A DNA stretch of 5,686 nucleotides from an uncultured Clostridia bacterium (GTDB taxonomy: Bacteria; Bacillota; Clostridia; TANB77; CAG-508). Shown one piece after another: positions 5,119 to 5,686 of this stretch. The DNA is taken from the NCBI GenBank assembly GCA_948946035.1, contig CARBKU010000002.1, positions 7,174-12,859 on the forward strand, read 5' to 3'. Position numbers and translations under genes: made by a program. The notes beneath the pieces were generated by a model that saw nothing but the letters and a program-made list of their open reading frames with translations, was not told the DNA's origin and did no database searches. The stretch's first letter is position 1, and every line of letters starts with the position of its first letter.

Positions 5119-5686
5119 ATGAATTTTAAAAATAAAAATTTAGAAGAATTTAATGACTTTATAAGATTTAGAAAAGTAGCAATTATTGGACTAGGTGTTA
5201 GCAATTTACCTTTACTTGATTATATGTATGATAAAAAAGCTATTGTAACAGTTTTTGATGATAGAGAAATAAACAATATTCCAAACGAAATTATAGATAA
5301 AATAAAAACATATAATTTCGAATTTCATTTTGGAGAAAAATCTTTATCAAATCTTAAAAACTTTGATATTATTTTTAGATCTCCAAGTTGTTTACCAACC
5401 AAAAAAGAATTAGCAGAAGAAGCAAATAGAGGTGCTATTGTAACTACAGAGATTGAAATGTTAATGAAAATGTGTCCTTGTAAAATTATAGGTATTACAG
5501 GAAGTGATGGAAAAACAACTACAACAAGTTTAGTTAATCATATATTACAAAAAACTAAAAACAAAGTATATTTAGGTGGAAACATAGGAGTGCCATTATT
5601 TACAAAACTTTCAGAAATGGAACCAAATGATATTGTAGTTTTAGAATTAAGCAGTTTTCAATTAATGAATATGGATATTAGTCCAG
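5119..5686 (+). CDS. murD: UDP-N-acetylmuramoyl-L-alanine--D-glutamate ligase (3' end outside window)
   Basis: Cytoplasmic ATP-dependent Mur ligase that adds D-glutamate to UDP-MurNAc-L-alanine in peptidoglycan precursor synthesis. The visible 189 residues are the N-terminal part of an enzyme normally about 450 aa long. They show a Rossmann-like UDP-binding domain with the dinucleotide-type loop KVAIIGLGVSN (19-29), FDDRE (46-50) and RSPSCLP (87-93). The ATPase domain follows, with P-loop GITGSDGKTTTT (125-136), GGNIGVPL (153-160) and the MurD-typical LELSSFQL (175-182). The frame is intact and simply runs off the window. ATG 5119 is preceded by AAGGA (5105-5109) with a 9-base gap; a GGAG at 5113-5116 is too close to be the main site. 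The gene has its own predicted promoter. No neighbouring mraY, murG or ftsW is seen upstream, so it is not inside a classical dcw cluster on this side. Confidence 0.96.
   Translation, partial: MNFKNKNLEEFNDFIRFRKVAIIGLGVSNLPLLDYMYDKKAIVTVFDDREINNIPNEIIDKIKTYNFEFHFGEKSLSNLKNFDIIFRSPSCLPTKKELAEEANRGAIVTTEIEMLMKMCPCKIIGITGSDGKTTTTSLVNHILQKTKNKVYLGGNIGVPLFTKLSEMEPNDIVVLELSSFQLMNMDISP

Overview
The window is strongly AT-rich. Arg codons are mostly AGA, Ile codons often ATA, and the genes have good Shine-Dalgarno sites. It carries an oxygen-sensitive [FeFe] hydrogenase, an NCS2 uracil permease, uracil phosphoribosyltransferase and a MurD with the Firmicutes-style GSDGKTTT P-loop. Together these point to an anaerobic, fermentative Clostridia-type Firmicute. 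No finer placement can be supported from the sequence alone.

Layout. Bases 1-351 are the C-terminal end of an unrecognised multi-pass membrane protein. Bases 397-2151 encode a complete 584-residue [FeFe] hydrogenase. A short gap follows with a good sigma-A-type promoter (2174-2202), a 39-codon single-pass membrane peptide (2221-2340) and terminator/attenuator-like hairpins overlapping its stop codon. Bases 2409-3749 (uraA) and 3799-4425 (upp) form a two-gene uracil salvage operon. It ends at a perfect 20-bp stem-loop (4456-4505) that is U-rich on both sides. From the other strand a 33-residue Asn-rich peptide gene (4627-4526) converges on the same terminator. Bases 4628-5118 contain no credible gene. 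They hold a divergent-promoter region in which 4737-4995 folds almost entirely on itself as a long imperfect inverted repeat with a complex GC-rich core. murD starts at 5119 behind its own promoter and runs off the window.

Function. The hydrogenase disposes of fermentation electrons as H2 (or takes up H2). UraA imports uracil and Upp converts it with PRPP to UMP. MurD adds D-Glu to UDP-MurNAc-L-Ala in peptidoglycan synthesis. The protein-coding content is mostly housekeeping. The least explained items are the 259-nt inverted repeat between the Asn-rich peptide and murD, the two unrecognised small genes, and a Ser at an H-cluster ligand position of the hydrogenase. I see no defence system, CRISPR array, IS transposase, rRNA or tRNA.
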